Under the pieces are notes generated by a model. The model did not search any database and was not told the DNA's origin. It was given only the letters and a program-made list of their open reading frames with translations. Both the position numbers and the translations under genes were made by a program. DNA of 64,000 bases from Pogonophryne albipinna (lineage: Eukaryota > Chordata > Actinopteri > Perciformes > Artedidraconidae): NCBI GenBank assembly GCA_028583405.1, contig CM053263.1, forward strand, positions 4,316,715 to 4,380,714, in the 5' to 3' direction. Every line of letters starts with the position of its first letter. The first letter of the stretch is position 1. This document shows positions 21,696 through 33,560 of this stretch, in pieces.

Positions 21696-23009
21696 TTTCA
21701 TATTTGACTTTGTAACCCCGATTTCACACATTCAACAAGTTCATGATAACTTTGATCCCCTTTCCAAAGGTTAACAGCTCTTGCTGTGTCAGCAGGGAGT
21801 GAAGCTTCTCTTGGCAATAACATAATGCACTTAACTCTTCATCAGGGGGAAGGTTTCCAGGAAGCAGATAGAAGACAAAAAAACATGTGTCAAATGTTGT
21901 GACTTATAACTTTTATTCTGTGGGCATAAGGCCAGAGCAGTGAGTGAGTCCCAAACTGCAACAAAGTCATAACATCACACACTTTCTGTAGTAGAAAGTC
22001 ATATTTTATTACAATCTTGTTTCCACTAAAAAGAAAACAATCTGTTATTTATGACAATGCAAATCAATGTGGCAGGTCCTGTCTTATCCTTCAAACTATT
22101 GTAGGCTGCCTTCAACTTTAGCATCTTTCACAATATCATGTTTAAAGAAATGTCAGTAAACAAATAAAGCCATTGAAAACAAAGGACTTGCTGCATCTCA
22201 TTGTTTAACAATTGAAAACGGTTCAATTTTTTTTTGACACTGTCTGTTTGTTTGTTACTCACAGTCATTATGTTTTACGGCACTGAGGAACACACCAATT
22301 ACAGTGAAAGTGAGATGATTTATGATTGTTTGCGAACACAGCAAAGTACAACAGCCAACACACCATAAAAGCTAGCGAGCCTTGAGTAATGTGCATTACG
22401 GACAGGCCAACTGCTTATGCCAGGTTATGTGAAACAGTGACTTGTTGCCAAACACTTAAACAGCAGTTGTACATAAATTCACAGATACTGAACATTATTT
22501 AAATCTGATAATTTATACATGTTTTGGGTTGTAGCCAAGTTTAACATCTGCCCATTTGTCTTTTAGGCAAGAAGATGTTACAGAAGGATTATGGAAAACA
22601 CCCCAGTGGGTGTCCCCCTGGATGTCGTATTTCTTACGCCAATTAATCATTTAGCTTTATTTCTATTTTTTCGGGGGGGGGGGGGGGCAGGGCCCTTTTT
22701 CTAGTTTAGAGCAGGGCCCTTTTTCTAGTTTAGAGCAATAGCCCCTCCAAATGTCTGTGCACGTCCCTGCTTATACGTAATCCGTTACACATACGTTATC
22801 TGATTTGAGTCTGTCAGTTTTGGTGTTGAAAGTGTTATGCTCTTTTAATGGCTTACTGGTGTACCTACACACTTATGTTAATGTTTTTTATAACATCCTC
22901 ACCCTGCAGCATCTGAATCGGATTAGGGTCTAATCAACTGTTGTAACTTTCCTGATTCTATAGAATTTGAATCAGAACATGACATTGTCTGGCTCCATTG
23001 TCATCCATT
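21696..23009. other. non-coding region
   Basis: No gene. Contains a run of 14 G ending near 22687, followed by a 25-base unit (AGGGCCCTTTTTCTAGTTTA plus GAGC) present twice in tandem at about 22689-22738. Otherwise nothing recognised. Confidence 0.55.
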
Positions 23010-23809
23010 ACCTAAATTAGGGATGTCCCGATCACCTTTTTTTGCTCCCCATCCGATTCCGATCATTTGATTTTGACAATCTGCCGATACTGATTTTTCC
23101 CGATCTTTATGCAATGCATTAAGAGAAAAAAAAGGTAACAGATAACGGCTGGTCATCCAACGCGATGAATTCAGCTATCTTGGCTGTTATTTTTTTGGCC
23201 TTTTCACTGTTCTGGGGCAGTTTCTCTTTCCTTTTAAAAGTCTCTGAAAGTGTCGGTTGTTTCAGTGCCGTTACCTGAGTGGCCGCTGTGTACTCGTCGT
23301 GTTGTTGTTTGTTTCTCAGGTGGCGTATTAGATTGGTCGAGTTGAACGTAGCTCTGTTCTTTCCACCACGCACAACCTCTGTTGCAAACATTGCATCTGG
23401 CTGTTACACTGCCTTCGTTTTCAATTTTATAATACTTCCAAACTGCTGACATTTTCTCTGTCCCGACTCCCGAGTCACCAGCTGAACGTAGCCTCTCGTT
23501 AGCTTACTGCTACTATTAGACACTGCGCACCCACTCTGTTGCCAGATTTGAGAGAAATAAGCAACCAGGTCTATGAAAACAAGCCCAAAAGAAGCAACAC
23601 ATGCATGATGTGTAATTTTAAACTAAGGCCTCACATGACTTTAAGACGTGAACATGGTCATTTTTGTTTTGTAATATTAAATTAAATAATTAAAATATTT
23701 TATAAAAAAAATCCCGATCCCCGATTTTTTTCTTCCGATCTTTTGAAAATCACGTGATCGGCTCCGATCCCCGATCACGTGATCGGATCGGGACATCTCT
23801 AACCTAAAT
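23010..23809 (-). mobile_element. short hAT derivative with BED finger remnant, copy 1
   Basis: Element 23018-23801 (784 bp) flanked by the exact 8-bp duplication ACCTAAAT (23010-23017, 23802-23809). Terminal inverted repeats begin TAGGGATGTCCCGATC / TAGAGATGTCCCGATC. The inner termini carry repeated GATCGG/CACGTGATCGG palindromes. The minus strand encodes the N-terminus of a hAT-type transposase (MSAVWKYYKIENEGSVTARC, then a stretch ending in LSETFKRKEKLPQNSEKAKK) split over two frames by an indel near 23380. The catalytic core and dimerisation domain are absent, so it is non-autonomous. A second copy is at 34290-35087. Confidence 0.9.
23119..23452 (-). pseudogene. BED-type zinc finger fragment, frameshifted
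   Basis: Read on the minus strand: start MSAVWKYYKI, CxxC pair ARCNVCN intact, then a frameshift, then RATFNSTNLIRHLRNKQQHDEYT in another frame. Two residues including a finger His (H in RNKHKQQHD of the other copy) are deleted. Ancestrally the DNA-binding N-terminus of a hAT transposase; now non-functional. Confidence 0.75.
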
Positions 23810-26800
23810 CTCTCATATGGTCAAGGCCTCTCAAAACAGCTTAGCCTGAAAGATTGCAAAATGGGAGAATTTAGAAGAGGAAAACATTGAATTATTTAAA
23901 TGTATCGCCTTAGTGAATTTGTTGCATTGTCAAAGTCAACTTTAATGTCAATCTTGCAGTTTGTGTGTACAGACAGAGAGATCGAAATACTGTTTCCCAC
24001 AATCCCGAATATAAAAACAAATGTATATAGAATATAAAATATAAAAATATGTGTGCAAATATGTATGTATACACAGTCAAAGACACATTTGTACATGTGC
24101 ACACATTAAGACCTAAATAAAAACACAACAATCAATATATACAAAATAATAGTCACTTCAATATTTTGAGAATGTACATTAGTGCAGAGTGTCCATTGAA
24201 TGTGCAAAATGAGAGTTAAACAGCCTGGTAGAGGAGATATAAGCATAACCACCCTGCCCTTTAAGGTAATCCTGTCTGTATTACCAGACAGACAATATTA
24301 AGGTGGAAACATTGTGACCACACCTCTGCTTTTGTAGATGGTCACTCCAAAGAAACGTAAACTTGGATTTCAAAATGTAAAGTATGTGGAAAGAATGGGA
24401 GTCAGACTCTTGAGTAAACTTAAAGAGATCCAAGAGAAACTGAATGATCCTCTGCCCTGCCGGTCTTTTAAGAGCTATAATATCCAGATTTAACCAGTCA
24501 GACAGAGGTTCTGGATCGAAAATGCTGGCCCAAATGAGTACAGTTTTTGTTATTGGATTCTTACCCTCTGATTCCCTGCCATACGTTGGCTGCTGTAGCA
24601 CCAGTGAGTTGGTCAGAGATGGCAGCTCCCAGAATATTTAATTTCATCCAACACTGACTTTTTAAAAGTTTTGGATTGTTCGCTGCCTTTTGGAAAGCTT
24701 CATGAGAACACTAGAGAAAAGTTTGACTACATCTCGTCCGTTCCATGCAAAGCTGCTGTGCCATTGACCACAGATAAATTATCAAGAGTCTGGGATAGAA
24801 CAGATGTGGCCGACAACTAATTGGCTCTACTAACTCTCTCTCCGTCTTTTTATCGTTTCTTCCCTCCTGTTTCGCCAACTCCCTTCCTCTAGCAACAGCG
24901 TTAATTTCTACTCTGCACCAAAATCAGTGTAGTATTCATCACTTTTTTTGCTGACCTTAACATGTGTCTTGCACATTACAAGCACTCAAAAGCTCTTTCC
25001 ATCTGCCAGTGAGTGTTCCCTCGTGTCGCTGTACAAACTGTTCCTACCACCTGAAATGTATTCATATGAAATACTGAGGGCTCCTACCAATTCCTTCACT
25101 GTCCCGTATGAGTTGCGGAATTCATGAAGTGTGGACACGTGGAGCAGTACGTGAGATAGGATATCACTTCATAGTTTTGGTATGATGTCACCAAGGAATT
25201 GGGAGTGAACAAAATTAAATGTCATGGTCGGTTGTGCTATGAAGAATGTACAAAAGGATGTAAATTGTATCACCAGGAGTAGTAAATAAAAAAAGCAAGT
25301 GTTTCCTGTTTTTGTTCACTTTCTTCCCCCAGAGTCACATATTGTCTTCAGGTTCCTACCACACGCTAAAGAAATAAACTTAAAAGCTAAAAAGGGAAGT
25401 TGGACTGCTACTCCTCTGGCACACACAATGATAAATGTGGATGAAACAGGAGAACCTTTCTGAGGATACAAACAGGGCCATCTGTCTCTCTTAGTGTCAG
25501 TCTTGCTGGAAATGGGCTGCCAACGTATACAAAGGAAGTGTTTTGTCTGGTGAAGAGAGTTACCCGGCACTCTCTGTTCAATTACGATCAACGCTGGTGC
25601 TTTTATACTCATGGCTTAGATTCACAGTGAAGAAAGATGGTTGACCTTCTATTCACCAAAATCGCTGACACATGCTACTCCTGCCAGGGGTGGACCCTAT
25701 GATGACGAATAAGGGACTATGTAGGCCAGATACCACATCTCAACCTTTTGGTATATGTGGTATCATGTGTGAACAAGAGGCAGGAAAAGGTTCGATTGAG
25801 TTTGAGAAGTTTGGATATTGTTGTTTATGATGGGCAACATTTAGAAAAAAGGAATTTCAGTTTCCTTGATATTTTATTGACATCAGCAAATTAGTTAACA
25901 AATCCTTTGTGCAGAAGTCTTCAGGTCTATAAAAAGATCAATACAGGCTTCACTGCCCATGAATAATGGTTCAACATGTTTGGTAAAAGATGTTCCATTG
26001 AATCTGCTATGATTTTAAACCAAATGTAGCCAACACTATGCCAAGTCAGTGATAAAATCAATAAGACCTTCAGTGGTCTGCTCGCATTAACCTGGCAGGA
26101 ACACTAAAACCCAACATCCAGAATCCCCCTGAAATAGCTAATTTAATGCCAAATAAACTAAAGTATCCACAGAACTCCTGAGTCTTGGTTGCTTTTAAAC
26201 CTTTTGGGACCTTTCAGCTGCTGTGGTTCTGATTTGTGAGATCCACTGTTGATACTTCTAGGAAAGAAGATGCGGAAAAGAACATAGCGATCCAAAAGTC
26301 TGCAATCGCAGGATACTGACGCAGAGGCAGTAGAACAGGTTTATTGCAATGTGAATGGAGATTGGTTGGAAAGGGGGGATGACTGGAGAGAGAATAGAGG
26401 TGTGACGACAAGACTAAATAGAATAAACATATTTCCAAAATGTTAAACTATTACTTCAAAGGTTGCAGGTTTTTTCGTTGTTTGGTAAGCACGAGCTGCA
26501 ACTTGATTCTAGCACTGTTTCTAATATCTCGATCATTCAGTGTATGTCATGGAAACGATGAGCTAGAAGATATTACTTTGTTAACTCGAGGGGTTACTGT
26601 GTTATTTTCCATTTGTATTATAATTCATTGTTTACAGCCATTCAGTTATTGGAAGAAACAATGTGTTCCTCAAAAAATCCTCCTGCTGTGTTTGCTAGAA
26701 TCTTCGTTCCAAAGGGAACGTATGTTGTTTTACTGATTCAGGATCATTTGTCCTTGTCTTGTTGACCGCATGTTTATAATCCATGTCCTGCAGCCATATT

Positions 26801-27438
26801 CTGTTGGTGGTACAGTGTTACATGGAAAGCTGCATCTGGACGTAGCTGGAAAACACTACAAATATTTGACATTTTGAGAAACAACTGGCTAGCCTTTCAC
26901 ACAAACATCTGCACTGGCCAAACAGGACTTATTTCTGTTGGAACGGTGCATATTGCTCAATATCATCATCCCTGTGTCAAATGGGAACTTTTTCGATATA
27001 TTTTGTCTGTAGTTTCATATTTTGTGGGTAGAGAGAAGGTTTGAAAAAAGAAACATACTTGCGACTTAATTTAGTCTCTTGTCACTTAGTATTTCACATC
27101 TCTTTTCATAATATCATCATCACATTAGCTCTCTTTAAACCCATAAACACTCACTCAGACATACTCATTCGACATCAGACACAAACCAGTCCTTGTTAGG
27201 TACGAGTGTTTCTGCCATGCTGAGCCAATGATGCCATTCTGGGGTTTGGCTGCTAATGTCTTTCCCAGCCAGACCTTTTGTGAATCAGGCCGGCCAAATG
27301 ACACCCGAGAGCTTTGGATTGCCTGGTGAAGACATCACCCATTTTAAAGTCTGAACAGCCTGATTGTTTCCACTGAAGCACTCGTATATTCTCACTATAT
27401 TCCAAAGTTAATCTGCATTAGAATAAAATCTGCATTCA
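23810..27438. other. non-coding region
   Basis: AT-rich unique-looking sequence with no gene recognised and no matched termini found. Open frames up to 106 codons show no domain and no exon-like borders. Confidence 0.5.
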
Positions 27439-28224
27439 CACATAATTAGGGTTGGGTACCGAGAACCGGTTCCAACATTTCGATTCCAACGGCATCATTT
27501 AGAAATGTGAATTTCGGTTCCGCTTTTCGATGCCTGAGGAAATGTTTCTCGCCGCTCTCCGTAGCCTACTGTATGACTGCGGCGGGGCGGGAAATGTAGC
27601 GTTGTACCCAGCGCCATATAATAGAAGAGTTACGACAACGGAAGTCCAAAAACGGTTATCGTCACGTGGTTCATGTAGACGAGGATCGTTCCACGGAAGT
27701 TCATGGCGGGCAATGTGAATGCATTGATAACAGGAGATAGAACTACGATTTTTGGTAATTATTAGTGAATAAAGGTTTTGATTTGCAATATTTATACAAC
27801 AAATCGATATGTGTATGTATTTACATCAATATGTTTTAAAAAATAAAATAGCATTTGCTAATATTAAGTGATAATATTAGGATTAGTGTGAACAACTAGT
27901 TTACATGTTAGGCTAACAGTGCCTTGGTTAAAGAGCCTGTTGCTGTTTATTTATAGCTTTTAATTCTTTAAAACCAATATTATCTTCTTAAACCTGTATG
28001 GTAGTCAGGAGCATCACTTTCTAATGTTTATTGATATATTTAGAGGGAGGGGATCTAAAGTAATGCTTTAAAATTCAGATTAGATTAATTTCTACCATTT
28101 TCTTAAATTCATGGTAGTTTCAGTAATCCCATGGTAATTGAGGACACAAGTTATCTAAATGACTAATGTCATCTTTATGGCTTTCAGAAAGGACAGGAGA
28201 CCGACAGGTGACTATCAAAGGACT

Positions 28225-28260
28225 AGCAGCAGCAGCAGCAGCATGATGATGATGATGATG
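28225..28260 (+). repeat. (AGC)n(ATG)n compound trinucleotide repeat
   Basis: Six AGC units followed directly by six ATG units, inside the THAP-bearing element. Confidence 0.9.
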
Positions 28261-28395
28261 TTAAATGTGTTGTTTTAGGAACATCCATTGCAAATACATG
28301 GAATTCAATAAACATTGAATAGCATATCATGCAGTTTGTCTGTGCCTTTTCCTCCGTGTTGTCCTGGTTTGCTGTGCTGCCTCCTAGTCGCCACC

Positions 28396-28510
28396 ATGGT
28401 TTGCTGTGCTGCCTGGGGATGCTCAAATCGCTCAGAGAAAGGAGTTTGAATGTACGGCTTCCCCACTGACACAGAGCGGAGGAAGCAGGAGCAATTTCAC
28501 GACCAACAGC
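28396..28510 (+). pseudogene. THAP domain N-terminal half with in-frame stop
   Basis: Starts after a good Kozak context (CACCATGG): MVCCAAWGCSNRSEKGV, a TGA at 28447-28449, then in the same frame MYGFPTDTERRKQ. The MVxCxxxxCxNR start and the FPTD block are typical of THAP zinc fingers. The stop sits at a codon that could arise by CpG decay of an Arg codon. The second Cys/His pair would be in the next exon. Confidence 0.65.
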
Positions 28511-29076
28511 AAAAAATTATGTGATTTATATACAAACACTGCATTTGCACTTTTTCACAAAACGAAAACCACACCATTGGGAAAGATTAATGTTTTGTTT
28601 AATACAAAAAAACAGGGAAAGGCTTGAAAAACACAGAGTTGAGACTCAGGGTGCAGGGTGAGGGTCTCAGTGCAGGTATTCAGGCTCCATTGAATCCCCC
28701 TCTGGTTCTTGTGCTGAAAGAGGGAGTAACAGACAGGAGAAAGGGTTATACACACCTATATAGCACACCTATTGGATGGGAAATTGCCTTGGGGAGATAA
28801 GGTGTGGTCTCTGTTCCCAACTGAAGTTATGGAACTTTATTATTTGTGAGTTTAACAAAGTATGACAAATGGCATCAGTAACAGATGTGATATGAATTTC
28901 TATAAAGTTGTCTCACATTCTTGGTCATATTTTATATACAGTATGTAATGAGTATAACATGTCCAGTAAGTATAAAGTGTTTCCTAATACTGTGTATTCA
29001 ACCACTATGAAATATGTATGTGGGCAGACAAAACTGAGTTGTTCTGTGTGTGAAGTAACCTCAAGTCACTCCGCAG

Positions 29077-29284
29077 GCACATTTTGATGCAGACCAGTTT
29101 GTCAAGACAAAAAAGGGCAAGACTAGGCTGAGAGCAGAGGCTATACCATGGGCTATACCCACCATCTTCGTGCATCGCCCTGTTGTCAAAAAGACAAGGG
29201 CCCCTGCACCACGATTCACCCCGGGACCTGTATCTACAAAGCCCATAGCTCATGATCACAGCGATAGTGTGAAAGGTGACACAG
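29077..29284 (+). pseudogene. THAP domain second exon
   Basis: Bounded by an acceptor (CACTCCGCAG) and a donor (ACAG|GTATAA). The open frame reads AHFDADQFVKTKKGKTRLRA followed by EAIPWAIPTIF, matching the HFxxDxF ... LxxxAxPTIF end of a THAP domain. Continues with a basic Pro-rich tail. The expected Cys before HF is absent from this exon. Confidence 0.6.
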
Positions 29285-30484
29285 GTATAATAAGTATGAA
29301 CTCTTAGTAACAAAAGTAATATTTCTTATTTTTAAGTGGTATAATATTTTAAATGTTCGAACATTTACAGTGCCATGTCTTCTACTTACATTAGTCTCAA
29401 AGATTGAGGGAAGAAGGAAAGGGATCACTGCCCTCCACCTGCCAGCACCCAGCCAGAGGAGCGCAAACAACAAAAACAAGCAAGGTGTCCCGTCATGTAC
29501 CTGGAAGTTTGGGTTGGCAAAATGGAGTAAGAGAGGGACTTGAAAAACCTTGGTGGCTCTCTACTCATGTTGTTACAGTTGTCTTGGTTACAGTTCTCAA
29601 GTTTTTTTTTGTGCCATTTCCACATCTTTAGAAAATATGAAAAAATTGAAGTGAAATCAAACTCTTCTCTGGAGAACAAACTTCGATTTCTCTGTCTTGT
29701 GAGTTTGCAGTCTTGCAGTTTTGCTCCTCCACCTGTAACATCACTGCCCCTCCACCTGCCATACAGTAGGTTACTAACAAGATTACTTATATAATACAGT
29801 GATAGAATACATGTTTAGTATGCTTACTTATATAAAACAGTAGTATTAAACTTACCTTGTGTTTTCACTCTCACTTAAGTCCCTCTCCCTTTGCCATCAA
29901 TCCAAAATCAGCTGAGCTGCAACATTATACAGACAGGTAATAATCAACATAATCACAAGGACACAATATGGCTCTGCTAAAAACACTCACTCTTACACGC
30001 ACCAAAGTTATATTTATCTAATATTTAACTCCCTCCACCCCCGCATACAATCCCGTTTAGAAGCCCCTCTTCTCTAATTCAACAACGTTGGACGAAATGA
30101 CATTAAGAGAACGGAATTTACAATTAAAAGGCTGTTCAACGTGTGTTGCTAACTTGATTCGGTATCCTAGCTTGATCTGTTATCTGTAAACGTTCCCTAA
30201 ATCTACTAATTTAGGGATAATCCACTGACATCCTTTAATACACATGTTAATTTGAATCAGATGTACTGATAATATCCGCAATATAAATCTTTAAACTTCT
30301 TCTTACCTTTAAAAGTCCGTCACGAACGGTCTATTATGCTGCAACTCTACAGCTCTGCTAGCCTTGGCGCTAACTTCCGGGGAACGATTGAGAGGCTCCA
30401 CGATCCGCCATTGCTGTAAAAAAGTGGTCCATTGGAGTGAACGGAGATGACATAACTCTCAGTCTATATGGCGCTGGTTGTACC

Positions 30485-30710
30485 TACACTTCCTACAGTG
30501 TAACCTGAGATCAGGGCCGGCCCGTTGCACTGGCATTATAGATGTTCGCCTAGGGCGCCAGATCTGTGGAGGCGCTGCGCTGACAGCTCTGGGAGGGAAA
30601 ACAAATGTTTTGACCGTTGGTGCTCATTCTAATTTTCGGCCTTGATGTAACAACATTCATAATTAAGTAAATGTAACACCCTTTTTCACCCCGGTTACAC
30701 GTTTCATTCG
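30485..30710. other. core of outer hAT with a possible second terminus
   Basis: Contains CAGGGCCGGCCCGTTGCACT near 30513, followed by CGCCTAGGGCGCCAG, which resembles ends of other fish hAT elements. I could not find its partner end, so it may be a broken element. Confidence 0.35.
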
Positions 30711-30747
30711 CCCTGTACCAGTGTTGTAGTCAAGTCACCAATTCACG

Positions 30748-31110
30748 AGTCCAAGTCACTCTCGAGTCCCCACTCTTCGAGTCCGAGTCCAAGTCCGAGT
30801 CACCTAGGGAGAGTCGTAGTCGAGTCCGAGTCCAAGTCCGAGTCACCCAAGGAGTGTCGGAGTCGAGTCCGAGTCCGAGTCACCATTACCTGTGTTCGAG
30901 TCCGAGTCCAAGTCCGAGTCACCCAAGGAGTGTCGGAGTCGAGTCCGAGTCCGAGTCACCATTACCTGTGTTCGAGTCCGAGTCCAAGTCCGAGTCACCC
31001 AAGGAGTGTCGGAGTCGAGTCCGAGTCCGAGTCACCATTACCTGTGTTCGAGTCCGAGTCCAAGTCCGAGTCACCCAAGAAGAGTCCAAGTCAAGTCCGA
31101 GTCACAAGTC
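30748..31110 (+). repeat. 76-bp minisatellite of GAGTCC motifs
   Basis: Three full copies and a partial one at a 76-bp period (next copies start near 30898 and 30974), each made of GAGTCCGAGTCCAAG-type hexamers plus the spacer CACCATTACCTGTGTTC. Related hexamers recur at 33372-33560. Confidence 0.9.
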
Positions 31111-31199
31111 TTCATGTATTAATCTTAGTGGATATATGTGTTGAAATGTAGCTGTAGCTCCTCTACATTGCTTTTATCCTGTCATGGTATACTAATGTG

Positions 31200-31312
31200 T
31201 CTATTGAACTGCTGTGAAGCCAGTGTGGCTACAATTGTTGTATTAAAAAAGGTGCTATACAAATATAAAGCTTATTACTAATAATAATAATAATTATTAT
31301 TATTATTATCAT
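31200..31312 (+). repeat. LINE-type 3' tail with (TAA)n(TTA)n
   Basis: AAAGGTGCTATACAAATATAAAG resembles the L2 3' end (GTGCTATATAAATAAA) and is followed by TAA and ATT trinucleotide repeats. Probably a tiny L2 or SINE remnant. Confidence 0.5.
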
Positions 31313-31392
31313 CATCAAGGTTGAGTCCAGTTCCATCGGCTGAATCTTTACTTATTGATTTTATCACATTACTCTGATGATAGTGTTCAATA

Positions 31393-32939
31393 CAGCCTAC
31401 TAGGGCTGCACGGTATTGAAAAAAACTGACACCGCGATTTTTTCCCCCCCTGCGGTATATATTGCGGTTTTTTTAACCTGTTAAGCCCCAAAGTCCACGC
31501 GGGTACTTTACTTTTTTTTTCACGACAGTGTCTCAGGGGATCGTAATATTTAAGAACCTATTAATGTGTTATACCAGATTAACGGAAATAATCTCAGCTA
31601 ACTGACGATACAAACTATTTTTACCAAAACAAAACACAAGTCTCATAAGAAGCATCTAAATGACCCCTGAGCGAAAAATGCTAACGCACTTTGGCACAGA
31701 ACTCAAGATAAAAGATACCCTTATTACTTATCGTAGCTGCACATACAAGATATCCGATTAAAGCTGAGGTTCCACAGATTATTTAGGTATATATTATCCT
31801 CACTGAGTGATCTGATCTCGCAACAGGGAGAGCAAACACAGACATCACAACACGTACCTTTACGTAGCTTCTAGGGGAGATGTCTCACCGTAGCTGTCAA
31901 TCTGATCAAAAGACGTGTTCAATGGCATTAAAACGAGAAAGAAAAAACGCGGCTGAATCGGTTAATCCATAGGTTTTTAACGTCTCTGTATAAAAAAAAT
32001 GATTTAATTTATAATCCATAATTCCATTTTTATGTAAATATCGCAGCGCAAAAGTTAGCTGCTAATGGTAGCCACCAGAGTGGCTGCTGCTTCCGGTCTT
32101 GGCATGTTGCTTACCCTCAAATAAGGGTTCATCTGTGAATGAAGAAGAGTGGTAAGGGATCCAAGAGATTAAACGTATTTGTTACGACCCATTAAACTAT
32201 AGGAAGCTTCTTGGAAGTAAATCTTCATTCTCTCCGGTATTGTCCTCCTGTGTCTCGCTCATTTTTTACCAGTGTTTTGATGGTCTGCAAACTAGCGGGG
32301 CGGGGCCTGCTGTGATCTGATCAAGAATGATTGTGATTGGTAGTTTGCTGTGCATGCAGGGGAAGTTCTACACACACCAACACATAAACAAATAAGGAGT
32401 GAGAGTGACGCGTAGCCAAAACCGGAAGCTGCATACACTCTGGTGGCTACCATTAGCAGCTAACTTTTGGGCTCCGATTTTTACATAAAAATGGAATTAT
32501 GGATTATAAACAATTGCTTCAAAGCCACAGATACATTATCAACCTATGGATCAACCGATTCAGCCGCGTTTTTTCTTTCTCGTTTTAATGCCATTGAACA
32601 CGTCTTTTGATCAGATTGACAGCTACGGTGAGACGATCTCCAGTAAAAGCTCCGTAAAAGGTACGTGTTGTGATGTCTGTTTGCTTTCCCTGTTGCGAGA
32701 TCGGATCGCTTAGATACTATACTTAAATCATCTGTGGAGTCTCAGCTTTAATCGGATATATTGTATGTGCAGTTTCGATAAGTAATAAGGGTATCTTTAT
32801 TTTGAATTCTGTGCTAAAGTGCGTTAGCATTTTAAAAAAAAGAAGAATAAAACCGCACGTCCCTGCGGTGTGAATACCGCGCATGCGCATACCGCGGTTA
32901 TCGCCATGACACGGTATATCGTTCAGCCCTACAGCCTAC
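31393..32939. mobile_element. hAT-like element carrying a fold-back insert, inside the nest
   Basis: Element 31401-32931 (1531 bp) flanked by the exact 8-bp duplication CAGCCTAC (31393-31400, 32932-32939). Ends TAGGGCTGCACGGTAT and, reversed, TAGGGCTGAACGATAT, followed by GCGGTATT/ACCGCG repeats. Only about 75 bases at the left and 95 at the right belong to it; the middle is a fold-back of TTAA-element sequence. No coding content. Confidence 0.85.
31477..32831. mobile_element. fold-back formed by two inverted half copies of the TTAA element
   Basis: The left arm (about 31477-32110) is the reverse complement of the right half of the element at 45918-47060, out to its terminus (CCTGTTAAGCCCC). 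The right arm (about 32420-32831) is the same sequence in forward orientation but stops short of the terminus, at GTGCGTTAGCATT. TTAA precedes the left arm (31473-31476) and follows the right arm (32832-32835). Arms share, in opposite orientation, AATGGCATTAAAACGAGAAA and GGTGGCTACCATTAGCAGCT. A unique 300-base spacer separates them. Confidence 0.7.
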
Positions 32940-32957
32940 CTATATATATATATATGA
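32940..32957. repeat. (TA)n microsatellite
   Basis: About eight TA units directly after the target duplication of the 31401 element. Confidence 0.85.
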
Positions 32958-33371
32958 ACTCCATCCTTAGAGTAATGTGTTATGGAGCCTCCGTGACGGA
33001 GATCATTTTCAGTCTCTAATTTTCACGTTCATTGTAGGCTAGGGCTAGGCTACTCATCATCTGCAGTATCACCAAGGACATGTATAGCTTTTTAACAGTA
33101 TCTATCTAGACAATAAAACTGCACTTGGTCCCTAGGATGTGATATCAACCCCTACCTCCCAGTCTTCTCTTCTATCTTCTGTCCACATAATGTGCATTTT
33201 GCGCTGCTCTTTCCCAATATGGAAACGAAATCTTTAAAAGCATACAGCACGATGCGGGGGGGGGCTCTGGACATCTTTAGACTGGTATAGCAGCGGGGGC
33301 GCGCCCAGTACGTGAACTCGCCTCGCAGGTGCACACGCCAGGACACAGAGGACATCAGACTCCAGAGAAAA

Positions 33372-33560
33372 CTTGCTCGAGTCCGAGTCCAAGTCCGAGT
33401 CATCCAAGGAGTGTCCGAGCCGAGTCCGAGTCCAAGTCCAAGTCATCGTGCGTGAGAATTCACAAGTCCGAGTCGCGTCAATCAGTGCGTGAGTCCGAGT
33501 CAAGTCACGAGTCCCGAAAATCGGCACTCGAGTCCGACTCGAGTCCGAGTCCGGGACTCG
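33372..33560 (+). repeat. GAGTCC minisatellite, right part
   Basis: Irregular GAGTCC/AAGTCC hexamers of the same kind as at 30748-31110, next to the right end of the 30719-33575 element. Confidence 0.85.

Larger units (their letters stand above)
27601..30484 (+). mobile_element. THAP-bearing DNA element inside the nest
   Basis: Element 27609-30476 (2868 bp) flanked by the exact 8-bp duplication GTTGTACC (27601-27608, 30477-30484). Both ends read CAGCGCCATATA inward, followed by related GAGTTA-containing sequence. It carries two pieces of a THAP zinc-finger coding region (28396-28510 and 29077-29284). An 8-bp duplication fits both P-element-like and hAT transposons; the THAP domain points to P-like, the CAGxG terminus to hAT. 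No transposase core recognised, so superfamily left open. Confidence 0.75.

Noticed and set aside
24281..24641. Overlapping frames of 106 (-) and 65 (+) codons
   Set aside because: No domain, no exon borders and no similarity recognised; consistent with random open frames.
30854..31151. Ser/Pro/Glu repeat open frames
   Set aside because: Three overlapping frames are open simply because the 76-bp GAGTCC minisatellite contains no stop; it lies inside a transposon.
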